In this document: positions 17,594-26,974 of the stretch, one piece after another
How positions within the stretch are numbered: position 1 is the stretch's first letter
Layout: the number at the start of each line of letters is the position of its first letter
From: Terriglobia bacterium
Lineage (GTDB): Bacteria > Acidobacteriota > Terriglobia > Acidiferrales > UBA7541
Direction of reading: 5' to 3'
Assembly: GCA_020073605.1 (NCBI GenBank)
Contig: JAIQEW010000001.1
Span: forward strand, 1 to 64,000
Length of the DNA: 64,000 bases
Notes under the pieces: model-generated
What the model was told of the DNA's origin: nothing
The model's input: the letters and a program-made list of their open reading frames with translations, nothing else
Database searches by the model: none
Program-made: the position numbers and the translations under genes

Positions 17594-18730
17594 ATGGCGC
17601 AACCTGCACAGGGCTCCGGGATTCGAATCGGGCGGATTTTCGGCATCCCGATCTATCTGCACACCAGCTGGTTCATCATCTTCGCGCTGATCACGCTGTC
17701 TCTGCGCACTCAGTTCACCTCCCAGCACCCCGGCTGGACATCGGCGCAGCACTGGGCGCTGGGGATCATCACGAGTGTGCTCTTTTTCGCCTCGGTGATC
17801 TTCCACGAGCTGAGCCACAGCGTGGTGGCAAAGCACTATCGCATCACCGTGCAATCGATCACGCTGTTCGTATTCGGCGGCCTCGCCAAGATCGAACGCG
17901 ACCCATCCAGCGCGATGCAGGAGTTCAAGATCGCCATCGCCGGGCCGCTCTCCAGCCTGTTTCTCGCGGGCTGCTTCTGGATGGTTCAACACTATCTCCA
18001 GGGCAGCGAGATGGTCACTGCGGCGGCCTACTGGCTGGCGGAGATCAATTTTGTGCTGGCGATATTCAACTTGGTTCCGGGATTCCCTCTCGATGGCGGC
18101 CGCATCCTGCGTGGAATTGCCTGGGCCATCACGGGGGATTTCACCCGCGCGTCGCGGATTGCCTCAACGTCAGGGAGCCTCTTCGCGTACTTCATGATCT
18201 TCGTTGGCATCTGGCAGGCGCTGAGCGGCAATTGGGTCGGCGGGTTGTGGATGGCGTTTATCGGCTGGTTCCTGCTGGAGGCTGCGAGGGAGAGCTTCGC
18301 GCATGTCGTGATACGCAACACGCTCCTGGGAGTGCGCGCGGAAGACATCATGACCCCCGAAATCCCCACCGTGGGCCGCGATATGACGCTCGAAGAGTAC
18401 GTGCATGAGGTGCTCCGGACCGGACGCCGGTGCCACGTCGTGGCCGGGGACGACCATCCGTACGGCCTGGTGACACTCCAATCGGCGCGGTCCGTGCCTA
18501 AGGGAGAGTGGCACACCACTTCGATCCAGGCCGTCATGGTGCCGTTCGATCGCGTCCACTCGGCGGCGCGGGACGAGCCTGCGCTCCGCATCCTGGAACG
18601 GATGCAGACCGAAGACGTCAACCAGATGCCGGTCGTCTCCGAAGGACGGGTCGTCGGGATGATCGGCCGGGACGCAATCCTGCGCGTCCTCCAGGCGCGC
18701 CTACAGGCCGGGCGCCTCACCACAACGTAG
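17594..18730 (+). CDS. Site-2 protease-like M50 metalloprotease with CBS domains
   Basis: A 378-residue polytopic protein starting at the ATG after GGAGACGGCC. The zinc motif HELSH is at residues 71-75 (His71, Glu72, His75) and the third ligand Asp167 sits in NLVPGFPLDGGR, both within membrane segments. Two CBS repeats (about 240-300 and 310-370) follow, including EDIMTPEIPTVGRDMTL and ILERMQTEDVNQMPV. This is the SpoIVFB/Rv-type branch of intramembrane proteases, where CBS domains sense adenine nucleotides. Substrates in this organism are unknown; a membrane-bound anti-sigma factor or transcription factor is typical. The promoter region is shared with the divergent small membrane protein. 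Confidence 0.9.
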   Translation: MAQPAQGSGIRIGRIFGIPIYLHTSWFIIFALITLSLRTQFTSQHPGWTSAQHWALGIITSVLFFASVIFHELSHSVVAKHYRITVQSITLFVFGGLAKIERDPSSAMQEFKIAIAGPLSSLFLAGCFWMVQHYLQGSEMVTAAAYWLAEINFVLAIFNLVPGFPLDGGRILRGIAWAITGDFTRASRIASTSGSLFAYFMIFVGIWQALSGNWVGGLWMAFIGWFLLEAARESFAHVVIRNTLLGVRAEDIMTPEIPTVGRDMTLEEYVHEVLRTGRRCHVVAGDDHPYGLVTLQSARSVPKGEWHTTSIQAVMVPFDRVHSAARDEPALRILERMQTEDVNQMPVVSEGRVVGMIGRDAILRVLQARLQAGRLTTT

Positions 18731-18793
18731 CGATGTATCCGCGCATCCGGTTCTCTTCTAGAATGCAGACCGATTGATCGAAGGGAGGTTCCC

Positions 18794-20242
18794 ATGCCCA
18801 AAATCGCGGCGATGATTGCGGGATTTTTCGCGTTCGCCAGCCTTGCGTTCGGACAGGCGCTCGCCCCGGAAGTAAAGCAGTTCGTGGAAGTGAATGCGCC
18901 CGTGGTGGCTTTGACGCACGTCCGGGTGATCGACGGGACGGGTGCGCCCGCTCGCGAGGACCAGACCGTAATCCTGGCGAATGGCAAGATCGCCGCGGTT
19001 GGAGACGCGTCCACGCCGGTCCCGCCAAATGCTCAGGTACGCGATCTGCACGGCTACACCGTGATTCCCGGCCTGGTGGGAATGCACGATCACCTCTTTT
19101 ACCCGACGGGCGACGGCATCTACGGGGAGATGGGTTTCAGTTTCCCTCGGCTATATCTTGCAGCCGGCGTGACCACGATTCGCACCACCGGTGCGCTCGA
19201 AACCTACTCCGATCTGGAAATCAAGGCGTCCATCGATGCCGGCGCGGCGCCCGGACCGCACATGCACGTCACCGGGCCTTATCTCGAGGGCAAGGGCACG
19301 TGGGCGCTGCAAATGCACCAGCTCTCGGGACCGGAAGACGCGGTGAAGACCGTGAACTACTGGCTGGACGAGGGCGTCGACAATTTCAAGGCGTACAACT
19401 TCATCACGGCGGAAGAGCTCGCGGCGGCGATCGGCGCGGCTCACAAGCGAGGGGCGAAGGTGACGGGCCACCTGTGCTCCATCGGTTTCCGGCAGGCGGC
19501 GGAGCTCAGCATCGACAACGTGGAGCACGGGCTACTGGAAGACTACGAATTCCTGCCGGGAAAGAAGCCGGGGGAATGCCCCGATGCCAAGCCGGAGGAC
19601 GCCGTCTTCATGTCCAAGATCGACGTGAACGCAGGCCCGGTCCACGACATGATTCTCGAGCTGGTCCAGCGCCACGTGGCCATCACTTCCACCCTGCCGG
19701 TCTTCGAGGAGGATGCGCCGGGCCGGCCGTCGATCGAACCCCGCGTGCTGGATGCGCTCTCTCCTGATGCCCGCGATCAGTTCCTGAGAAACAAGGTCCG
19801 CCGCGGCGACACGGCCTTGCTGCGGAAGCGGTATGGTACGGAGATTTCGCCCTGGACCGCGGGGCTCAAGAAAGAGATGGAGTTCGAGTACGCGTTTGTG
19901 AAAGCGGGCGGCACGTTGCTGGCGGGCGAGGATCCGACCGGCATCGGCGGCGTGCTCGCCGGATTCGGCGATCAGCGCGAGGTCGAGCTTCTGGTCGAAA
20001 CGGGATTCACGCCCGTGGAGGCCATCCGCATCGCCACCGAAAATGGCGCGCGATATCTTGGGGAGGCCGACCGGATCGGCACGATCGCGCCCGGGAAGAA
20101 CGCCGATGTCGTGGTTATCAAGGGAGACCCTTCCCGGCAGATCGAGGACATTGAAAACGTCGAGATCGTCTTCAAAGACGGCGTCGGATACAACTCGACC
20201 AAGCTGATTGAGTCCGTGCGCGGGCAGGTGGGGATGCAGTAG
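18794..20242 (+). CDS. Secreted amidohydrolase-family protein
   Basis: A 482-residue protein with a signal peptide (about 1-20, ending FGQA) and an AAGGGAGG site. The amidohydrolase barrel carries the metal motif HDH (His98, His100) after GLVGMHD, a later HLCSIGF histidine, NVEHGLLEDYEF and the C-terminal LAGEDPTGIGG region with its Asp. The GTIAPGKNADVVVIKGDP block is the usual closing beta element. Relatives hydrolyse dipeptides, imides or other cyclic amides. Export suggests peptide or xenobiotic hydrolysis in the periplasm. No transporter is adjacent. Substrate unknown. Confidence 0.86.
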   Translation: MPKIAAMIAGFFAFASLAFGQALAPEVKQFVEVNAPVVALTHVRVIDGTGAPAREDQTVILANGKIAAVGDASTPVPPNAQVRDLHGYTVIPGLVGMHDHLFYPTGDGIYGEMGFSFPRLYLAAGVTTIRTTGALETYSDLEIKASIDAGAAPGPHMHVTGPYLEGKGTWALQMHQLSGPEDAVKTVNYWLDEGVDNFKAYNFITAEELAAAIGAAHKRGAKVTGHLCSIGFRQAAELSIDNVEHGLLEDYEFLPGKKPGECPDAKPEDAVFMSKIDVNAGPVHDMILELVQRHVAITSTLPVFEEDAPGRPSIEPRVLDALSPDARDQFLRNKVRRGDTALLRKRYGTEISPWTAGLKKEMEFEYAFVKAGGTLLAGEDPTGIGGVLAGFGDQREVELLVETGFTPVEAIRIATENGARYLGEADRIGTIAPGKNADVVVIKGDPSRQIEDIENVEIVFKDGVGYNSTKLIESVRGQVGMQ

Positions 20243-20292
20243 GGGGGCGTGCCGAGTCGGCGGGCCACCTTCCCCGCGTGGCGATTCCAATT

Positions 20293-21714
20293 TCAGCCAG
20301 CGCCCTGGATCACCGAGCCATCCGGCGTTCGAGTCTCATTCGGATGCTCGTCAATGATGGGATGCTTGGCCGCAAGGGCCTCGTCCACTTCGATTCCCCA
20401 GCCGGGTTTCTCACTGATCCACGCATAGCCGTCCTTGACTTCAATGCAACCTTGAAAAACGTCTTGGACCAGCGGCGTGTAGTCGATTTGCTCGTGAATG
20501 CCGAAGTTCGTGTTCGTAAGATCGAGCGTCAAATTGGTCACGTGCCCCACGGGGGAATTTGGGCCGCCATGCCAGGCGAATTTCACCTCATAATTCGCGG
20601 CAAACGCAGCGACTTTCCGGGCCGCCGTATAGCCTCCGATATGGGACACGTGGTGGCGAACGTAATCAATCAAACGCCCTTCCACCAGCGGCTGCCATTC
20701 ATGCGGATTGTTCCAAAGTTCGCCGATGGCAAGCGGCGTCGTACACAGTCGCCGCACCACCTGATAGTGGCCGGCCTCTTCCGGCGGGAACAGGTCTTCG
20801 CAATAGAACAACTTGAAGGGTTCGACGTCTTTGCAAAATTGGACAGCCCGTGTGCTATCCAACAGCGAATGAACATCGACGCCGAGCCCGATTTCCGGCG
20901 GCATCTCTTTCCGAAACTCCTCAAATGCCCCGAGAATCTTGCGCGTCTCTTTGTCCCGATCGAATGGGACGGATCCGTCGTCAAATTTCGGCTGTCCGTA
21001 CAGATTGTTGGCGGCGCCGTCCCGAAGGAACATGGCCACCAGCAGATTGCGGCATCCTTTCTCGACGAGCTTCCTCGCGTTCTCCACAAGCTGTTTGCCG
21101 GGGTCCTGGGCGCCCAGGCCGACATGCAGGTAAATGTCCGCGGCTTCCCTCAACTTGCCGCCCGCTAGTTGATACACCGGCATTCCCGCCTGCCGCCCTT
21201 TGATGTCCCACAGCGCGTCGCAGACGCCGCCGATGGCGCAGTTCTGCACAACGTCGTTCTTGTAGTACGAGCTCAGGTAGCACAGTTGCCAAATCTGCTC
21301 AATCCGGTCGGTCGCTTTGCCCATCACGAGCGGCTTCAGATACTGCTCGACCGCCGCGCGAACCAGGTTGGTACGGCCGCCGGGAAACGTGGCTGTGGCG
21401 CAACCGTAGCCGTAGAGTCCCGCCTGATCGGTCGTCACCTTCACGACCATCGAATCATTATTGCCGCCGCCCCCGACTTCGATCACGCTCACGTCTCGAA
21501 CCCGTGGAGCAGGCATCCCTCGCGTGGCGCGTTCGACGGCCGCTTGCGCTTCTTGCTCCTTCGCCGTGGGAGCAGCCTGCGCGAGCGGACAGTTGAAAAG
21601 ACTGGCCACCGCCGCCCCGCCACCCAGCATCCCCCACCTCAGCATCTGCCGCCGCTCTAGCGTGCTGGCAGCGGACGCCTCTTTGCCCGCGCGACCGGAT
21701 TTCGACTTGGTCAT
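20293..21714 (-). CDS. Enolase-superfamily (mandelate racemase/RspA-like) protein with Tat signal
   Basis: A 473-residue protein whose ATG follows GGGAGGTGCGT. The N-terminus has a twin-arginine signal (ERRQMLRWGMLGGGAAVASL, about residues 19-38). The rest is an enolase-superfamily enzyme: N-terminal capping strand region, a barrel with VDVH (Asp ligand), FYCEDLFPPE (Glu ligand), AIGELWNN (Glu ligand) and WHGGPNSPVGH (general-base His), as in RspA/D-mannonate-dehydratase relatives. These enzymes abstract the proton alpha to a carboxylate and dehydrate or epimerise sugar acids. Most are cytoplasmic, so a folded, exported form is notable. It converges with the amidohydrolase. Confidence 0.87.
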   Translation of the reverse strand: MTKSKSGRAGKEASAASTLERRQMLRWGMLGGGAAVASLFNCPLAQAAPTAKEQEAQAAVERATRGMPAPRVRDVSVIEVGGGGNNDSMVVKVTTDQAGLYGYGCATATFPGGRTNLVRAAVEQYLKPLVMGKATDRIEQIWQLCYLSSYYKNDVVQNCAIGGVCDALWDIKGRQAGMPVYQLAGGKLREAADIYLHVGLGAQDPGKQLVENARKLVEKGCRNLLVAMFLRDGAANNLYGQPKFDDGSVPFDRDKETRKILGAFEEFRKEMPPEIGLGVDVHSLLDSTRAVQFCKDVEPFKLFYCEDLFPPEEAGHYQVVRRLCTTPLAIGELWNNPHEWQPLVEGRLIDYVRHHVSHIGGYTAARKVAAFAANYEVKFAWHGGPNSPVGHVTNLTLDLTNTNFGIHEQIDYTPLVQDVFQGCIEVKDGYAWISEKPGWGIEVDEALAAKHPIIDEHPNETRTPDGSVIQGAG

Positions 21715-22006
21715 ACGCACCTCCCTGTGATAAACGCGGGGATTGTAACCGCAATTCCCTCTTTCCGGGTGCGCCATAAGCTGTGCACTCAAAAGGAGGA
21801 GAGTTTCAGGTCTTCGGGCCAGCTACGGTAACCGTCCAAGTGGAGTCGATTGTCCAAGGAAAAGTGGCTCCAAGGGCAGGCCTTCTACAGATGGCGCTTC
21901 ATGGCGCACCACACCGATGGTACGTGGGTCGCCGAGTCATGCCGCACCCATCGAGCAACCGAATTGCCGACATTGTTAGAGATGTCTGTTCAACGGACCC
22001 ATTTGT

Positions 22007-23119
22007 TCATCGGGCAGCCGGATCGGGCACTTGGGGTTGCGTAGTAGATGAGGGGGCTGGCAATGTCTGCGATGCAGCGAGGCGCTGTTGGACTTTGTCA
22101 CGCGCGAGTCGAGCCTGTTCAGCGAAGGGGCCTGTGGGCGCGAGCTTGAGGTAGTGGTTCAGGTCGTCGAGCAGAGCGCTCTCATTTTGGAGCTGGTCGT
22201 GGACATTGGCGAGCAGCAAATAGAGTTCCGCATTGTCGGGCTTGAGTGCGACCGCGGCAAGGGCACTTTTTTCGGCTTCGGAGGAGCGGTGGAGTCCGAG
22301 CAGAACGCGAGCCAACTGCGAATTGGCCTGCCAGGAATTGGAGTCAATCTCAGCAGCCTTGCGCGAAAGTGGTTCGGCATCGGCGAAGCGGCCTCCGTTC
22401 AAGAAAAGTTCGGCGAGCCCCATAAAAGCTCCCGAGTAGCGCTCATGGCTCGCTTCAATCGATTTGCGAAACGCTTTCTCGGAATTGCCGGCGTCTGCGA
22501 GCTTCATGTATGCGATACCGATCTGGGTGTAAGCTTCGTAGTAATCGGGGTACTCCTGAGTGGCTTTTTCAAGCGGCTTGAGACTGCCCTGGTAGTCGGA
22601 TTTTCCATACAGCAGGGCCATTCCCTTTTCCATGTCGTCGTGCGCCTTGCGTGGGATGGAAAGCTCGCGCAGGGAGACAGTTTTTGGCCCATTGTTGACT
22701 GGTGCGCTTGCGTCAGAGGTCCTCAGAAGTTCGACCTGAATCCCGTATACGGAAAAGCCTTGGACTTCCACCGGCTGACTAGCAGCTTGGTATCCAACAC
22801 TGTCCACTACGAGGGTGTAATCACCGTCGACGACACTGTTGAACTGAAAGCTGCCGCCGCCGCTGGTGAAAGCCGTCCCGGCAATACCACCATTGAAGGA
22901 GTGAAGCTCGACTCTTACGTTATCGAGCTGAGCGTGGGTGACGGCGTCCGTTACCCTACCGTTGACTGAAAGACTGCGGACCGGTTTGGAACGTATATCG
23001 GGCAGCGGGGTCGGCGGGGGCGGCGTGCCTTGCTGCGCGGCTGACGGTGCAGGACACAGCAAATGGGATGAAAGCAGGAAACACGCGATGAAGGCAACGA
23101 AACCTGAAACACGGCACAT
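22007..23119 (-). CDS. Secreted TPR protein with carboxypeptidase-regulatory-like domain
   Basis: A 370-residue protein with a signal peptide (about 1-28) and a GGTGG site. Residues about 50-135 form a carboxypeptidase-regulatory-like beta sandwich (VSGRV-type start: VNGRVTDAVTHAQLDNVRVELHS, then FQFNSVVDGDYTLVVDSVGY). From about 165 to 345 there are at least four TPR repeats (EAYTQIGIAYMKLADAGNSE, SWQANSQLARVLLG, AELYLLLANVHDQL). A short Pro/Thr-rich tail ends it. Proteins of this layout are frequent in acidobacteria and probably organise envelope complexes. No catalytic function is seen, and neighbours give no clue. Confidence 0.8.
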   Translation of the reverse strand: MCRVSGFVAFIACFLLSSHLLCPAPSAAQQGTPPPPTPLPDIRSKPVRSLSVNGRVTDAVTHAQLDNVRVELHSFNGGIAGTAFTSGGGSFQFNSVVDGDYTLVVDSVGYQAASQPVEVQGFSVYGIQVELLRTSDASAPVNNGPKTVSLRELSIPRKAHDDMEKGMALLYGKSDYQGSLKPLEKATQEYPDYYEAYTQIGIAYMKLADAGNSEKAFRKSIEASHERYSGAFMGLAELFLNGGRFADAEPLSRKAAEIDSNSWQANSQLARVLLGLHRSSEAEKSALAAVALKPDNAELYLLLANVHDQLQNESALLDDLNHYLKLAPTGPFAEQARLARDKVQQRLAASQTLPAPSSTTQPQVPDPAAR

Positions 23120-23481
23120 CGTTCACCACCCAACTGGTCCCTAGTCTACATCCCTCTCAAGCTCCGAGCAAGGTGAGCTTCGAAAGCCGTCCAAGGATGG
23201 ATGCCCGTTCGCAATACCAGCTTCCTCGTTTCTGAACGCATCGTGATGATAAGGTCAAGGCTCAAAGAGACAACCTTGGCCTAGTTTGTGCCCGATTAGC
23301 GCTGTCGGCTCAACCGGTCATGTGGTTGACAGAGGCAATGACGAGTGAGGGGAGAGGCGCCCCTTCGGGGGTGGCTGCCGCCCCCCGGCTTGTGCGACCG
23401 GCCGCGGGCGACTATCATCCAATCCGTCGGGACGCCCAACTTTAACGGCGGAAGCTATCGGCCAGAAAGAGAGATCCGAAA
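23120..23481. other. Non-coding gap with a UUCG hairpin
   Basis: This 362-bp divergent intergenic region holds no convincing gene. CCCC-TTCG-GGGG (23360-23371) can form a UUCG tetraloop hairpin. The oxidoreductase ribosome-binding site (AGAAAGAGAGA) lies at its right end. No promoter could be called with confidence. Confidence 0.4.
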
Positions 23482-24402
23482 ATGAGCCAGGAAGCAAATC
23501 GCACATTGGTAGTCACCGGCGCATCGGGGCAGCTTGGAAGACGCGTTGTGGAATTACTGCTCGAAAAGCCCGCGGGCCAAGTCGTGGCGGTTACTCGAAC
23601 ACCGGACAAGCTCAAGGATCTCGGCCAGCGCGGAGCCATCGTCCGGAGTGGGGACTTCAATGATCCCGCATCGCTCGACAACGCTTTCGCGGGTGCGGAC
23701 CGGCTGCTGCTGATCAGCACAGACGCGATCGGCCCTGGTGGCGGACGTCTTAAACAGCACCTCAACGCAGTGGAGGCTGCGGTACGGGCCGGCGTGAAGC
23801 AAGTCGTCTACACCTCCATGCCAAACCCCGACCCCGATTCACCGATCTTCTTTGCCCCCGATCATCGCGGCACGGAAGAAGCGCTCGCGAAAAGCCCGCT
23901 CAGTTGGACCGTGCATCGCAACAACTGGTACACCGACACGATGATCGCGCTCGGGACCCTTCCCCGCGCTGTTGCGAGCGGCCAGTTGGTTGCGGCGGCG
24001 GGAGATGGAGGAGCGGCATACGTCACGCGCGAGGATTGCGCCCGCGCCGCGGCGGCATCTCTGGCTTCTTCAAACACGACGAGCAGGACGCTGAATATCA
24101 CTGGGCCGGCCGTTGTTAGCTACGCCCAATTGGCCAAGATCGCCAGCGAAATCACAGGCCGTACGGTCACTTACGTTCCCGTCGAACCCGAAGCCATGAA
24201 GGCTGCGCTGATTTCGCAGGGAATCCCGGAACTCTTCGCGGGGTTGATCGTTGGAAGCGACGTTGCGAAGGCCAAAGGCAAGATGGGTCCCGCGACCAGC
24301 GATTACTTCGAACTAACGGGGCGCCAACCGACGAGCGTCGCAGCATATCTCGCGACGCAGCGCACTGCACTTGTCGGCGCAGGAGCAAAGGCCGCCGGCT
24401 AA
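23482..24402 (+). CDS. NmrA/QorB-type NAD(P)H-binding oxidoreductase
   Basis: A 306-residue atypical short-chain dehydrogenase. The Rossmann motif VVTGASGQLGRRVVELL is at residues 9-25, and the second strand gives VTRTPDKLKDL, the pattern of QorB-type NAD(P)H:quinone oxidoreductases and NmrA sensors, which lack the YxxxK dyad. The mid-region YTSMPNPDPDSPIFFAPDHRGTEEAL and NNWYTDTM match that subfamily. It likely reduces quinones or senses the nicotinamide redox state. It stands alone; the flanking lipid operon starts 163 bp downstream. Good family call, substrate uncertain. Confidence 0.87.
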   Translation: MSQEANRTLVVTGASGQLGRRVVELLLEKPAGQVVAVTRTPDKLKDLGQRGAIVRSGDFNDPASLDNAFAGADRLLLISTDAIGPGGGRLKQHLNAVEAAVRAGVKQVVYTSMPNPDPDSPIFFAPDHRGTEEALAKSPLSWTVHRNNWYTDTMIALGTLPRAVASGQLVAAAGDGGAAYVTREDCARAAAASLASSNTTSRTLNITGPAVVSYAQLAKIASEITGRTVTYVPVEPEAMKAALISQGIPELFAGLIVGSDVAKAKGKMGPATSDYFELTGRQPTSVAAYLATQRTALVGAGAKAAG

Positions 24403-24565
24403 TGAGCGGCGGTAGTATAGGACCAGCACCGCCCTTCACGCGTGCAAAACTCTTCTCAAGCAGGTAACCTAAAGTGTTCCCGGCCGCGGCACGCGGCTTG
24501 ATTGGCGCGAGCGAAGCGTGCTAGTTTCGGCCTGTTTGTAGCGGTTCGCGCTCGTTCATCCGATC

Positions 24566-26962
24566 ATGCCCTCATCCAAGTCCATTGAGCCGAATCAGAT
24601 TGGGCTCGCACACTCACCAAACCTTCCCTCGCCGCAGCGCGAACCCGTCTACTGGCGCGTCGAGGGGAGCCTGCTGAATCTGACGGCTGTGCGGCCGGTC
24701 GGCTTCTTCACTTGGAACGCGCAGACTTTCCTCGAACGGTGGACGCGCCGCGGGACGATGGGCATTCTGGCGCTGGCCCGGCCATTCTTCTACGCGGCGG
24801 ACCGCGTGTTCGCCACGCGCGTGCTGCACGCCGTGCTGCGGGGCGAGAGCCGCGACCGGCTCGACCTGCTGGGCGAGGAGTTCTTCCACTACTTTCTCAA
24901 GCCGCGACTCAAACCGGGCGGCGTCGAAAAGCTGCGCGAGGTGATGGCCTCCGGCGCGAACGTCGTGCTCGTCAGCCAGGGACTGGACCACATCATGCGT
25001 CCGCTCGCGAAGCATCTGGGCGTCGAGCGGATCATTTCGAACCGCCTCGATTTCCGCGACGGCATCGCCACGGGGCGCCTGCTCTATCCCGTGATTCGCC
25101 CGCGAGGCCCGTTCGCGAAGCTGCGGAAGGACCAACCCGATGGAACCATCGCAAGGGCCCAGTTGCTGCAGGACCTCGGCTTCGCGAGAAACCCCGACGT
25201 GCTGGAGGAAACCATCCGGCCCGCGGAACGAGCACTGGCGAAAGTCAGCGTGCCGGTGGTCGACTTCGCTTCGAAGAATGGACATGCGCCCTTTTCGGTC
25301 CGCGACGCGCTGCGCGGAAAGCAGATTCTTGTAATCGGCGGGACGGGGTTCATCGGCAAAGTGTGGCTCGCCAATCTGCTGGCCGAACTGCCGGATATCG
25401 GCCGCGTCTATCTGTTGATCCGCGGCCATCGGTCGGCGACGGCACTGGAAAGGTTTGAGCGCGTCGTTTCCGAATCACCGGTATTCGACGGCCTTGCGGA
25501 GCAGTACGGAGACGGTTTCGCTGATTTTCTGCGCGAGCGCGTGGAGGTACTAAACGGGGATGCGAGCAAGCCCGGCCTGGGCCTCGCGCCGGAGGTTCAG
25601 CAGCGGCTGGCGCGGTCGACCGATTTGATCGTCAACAGCGCGGGCCTCACGGACTTCAACCCCGACCTGCGCGACGCAGTCGCGATGAACGTGCGCTCTA
25701 CGAAATACCTGCTGGATTTCGTGCGTGAGTGCGATCACGCCGCGCTGCTGCACCTTTCCACTTGCTACGCCATCGGGCGCCGCGACGGCCGCATCCTCGA
25801 AGAGCTCCCTGCAAACTACACGCCGCGGAATGTACCGGGGTTCGACGCGGAGAAGGAGTTGCAGTCGCTCGAGGCACTCGTCCGAGGGACCGAGGCGCGC
25901 GCGGAATCCGCCGAGGTGACCGAGGAGATTCGCCGGCAGTCGCTCGATAAGAGGCAGTCCGCGAAGAACCTGCAAGGGGCCGCGCTCGAAAACCAGATTC
26001 GAAAGAACCGTGTCCGCTGGCTTCGCCAGACGCTCACCGATGCGGGCACGCGGCGCGCGAACGAGCTGGGCTGGCCGAATACCTACACGTTCACAAAGAG
26101 CCTTTCCGAATCGCTGATCCACAATTTTCTCGACGCGTCTCCCGGAGCGGCCATTGCGGTGGTGCGGCCGTCGATTGTGGAATCGTCGATTGGAGAACCC
26201 TTCTGCGGATGGAATGAGGGCGTAAACACGTCGGCGTCTCTCTCGTATCTGCTCGGGACGTTTTTCCGCCAGCTGCCCACCAAAGAAAGCAAGTGCCTCG
26301 ATCTGATTCCCGTGGACCTCGTGGCGCGGGGGATGACGCTGATCGCGGCCGCGCTGGTCACGCGGCGCCACCGGCCGGTCTATCACCTGGCCACTTCGGT
26401 CGCGAATCCCTGCGACATGCGGCGGTCGATCGAGCTGACGGGCCTGGGCCACCGGAAGTTCTACCGAGCGCAGACCGGACTTCACCACCGGTTGCGCCTG
26501 AAGTTCGACGCGATCCCGGTCTCGAAAACGCGCTATGAAACACTTTCGGCGCCGGCGCAGCAGGTTTTTGTGAAGGCGATCAACCGGAGCGTCGAGCCGA
26601 TCCCGTTCGTGCGGCCGCCGCTCGCGCGGCAGGAGCGCGACCTCGAAAAAGTGATCAAGCTGATCGCGCTGTTCGAGCCGTTCATACTCGACAACGATCA
26701 CGTCTTCGAAGCGGCAAACGTCGAACGGCTGAGCGCGGCCCTGCCCGCGGAAGAACAGGCCGCCTTTGGATACGACGCGCGGTCGCTCGATTGGTGGGAT
26801 TACTGGATCAACGTGCACATTCCGGCGCTGCGAAAGTGGTGCTATCCTCTCATCGAAGGACGTCCGCCGGAAACTCGCCCGCGGCGCAGCGTGCCTCTCG
26901 CGGCCCGTACCGAAGCGAGCGCGGCTGGGGCGGTGGGAGCGGCTCCGGCAACAACGTCCTGA
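24566..26962 (+). CDS. Pseudo-HAD / fatty acyl reductase fusion
   Basis: A 798-residue two-part protein. Residues 25-235 have the layout of a SerB-like HAD domain: the nucleophile motif position reads WRVEGSL (30-36) instead of FDVDGTL, so the catalytic Asp is replaced by Arg, while the motif-II Ser (VLVSQGLD) and DGIATGRL remain. Residues 250-700 are a male-sterility-type reductase with nucleotide motif GGTGFIG (258-264), [18 protein letters not shown] and the catalytic pair Tyr507/Lys511 (YTFTK). A Sterile-like C-terminal domain follows. Such enzymes reduce fatty acyl-CoA or acyl-ACP to aldehyde or alcohol with NADPH. First gene of the lipid operon; 12 bp to the next. Confidence 0.87.
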   Translation: MPSSKSIEPNQIGLAHSPNLPSPQREPVYWRVEGSLLNLTAVRPVGFFTWNAQTFLERWTRRGTMGILALARPFFYAADRVFATRVLHAVLRGESRDRLDLLGEEFFHYFLKPRLKPGGVEKLREVMASGANVVLVSQGLDHIMRPLAKHLGVERIISNRLDFRDGIATGRLLYPVIRPRGPFAKLRKDQPDGTIARAQLLQDLGFARNPDVLEETIRPAERALAKVSVPVVDFASKNGHAPFSVRDALRGKQILVIGGTGFIGKVWLANLLAELPDIGRVYLLIRGHRSATALERFERVVSESPVFDGLAEQYGDGFADFLRERVEVLNGDASKPGLGLAPEVQQRLARSTDLIVNSAGLTDFNPDLRDAVAMNVRSTKYLLDFVRECDHAALLHLSTCYAIGRRDGRILEELPANYTPRNVPGFDAEKELQSLEALVRGTEARAESAEVTEEIRRQSLDKRQSAKNLQGAALENQIRKNRVRWLRQTLTDAGTRRANELGWPNTYTFTKSLSESLIHNFLDASPGAAIAVVRPSIVESSIGEPFCGWNEGVNTSASLSYLLGTFFRQLPTKESKCLDLIPVDLVARGMTLIAAALVTRRHRPVYHLATSVANPCDMRRSIELTGLGHRKFYRAQTGLHHRLRLKFDAIPVSKTRYETLSAPAQQVFVKAINRSVEPIPFVRPPLARQERDLEKVIKLIALFEPFILDNDHVFEAANVERLSAALPAEEQAAFGYDARSLDWWDYWINVHIPALRKWCYPLIEGRPPETRPRRSVPLAARTEASAAGAVGAAPATTS

Positions 26963-26974
26963 CACCCGAACACT

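Noticed and set aside
16054..18408. Long plus-strand frame of 784 codons
   Set aside because: It runs antisense through the SPFH gene and out of frame through the M50 protease gene; both real genes have motifs and ribosome-binding sites. A codon-bias artefact of GC-rich DNA.
22088..22969. Plus-strand frame opposite the TPR gene
   Set aside because: The minus-strand product has a signal peptide, beta sandwich and TPR repeats; the plus-strand product has none.
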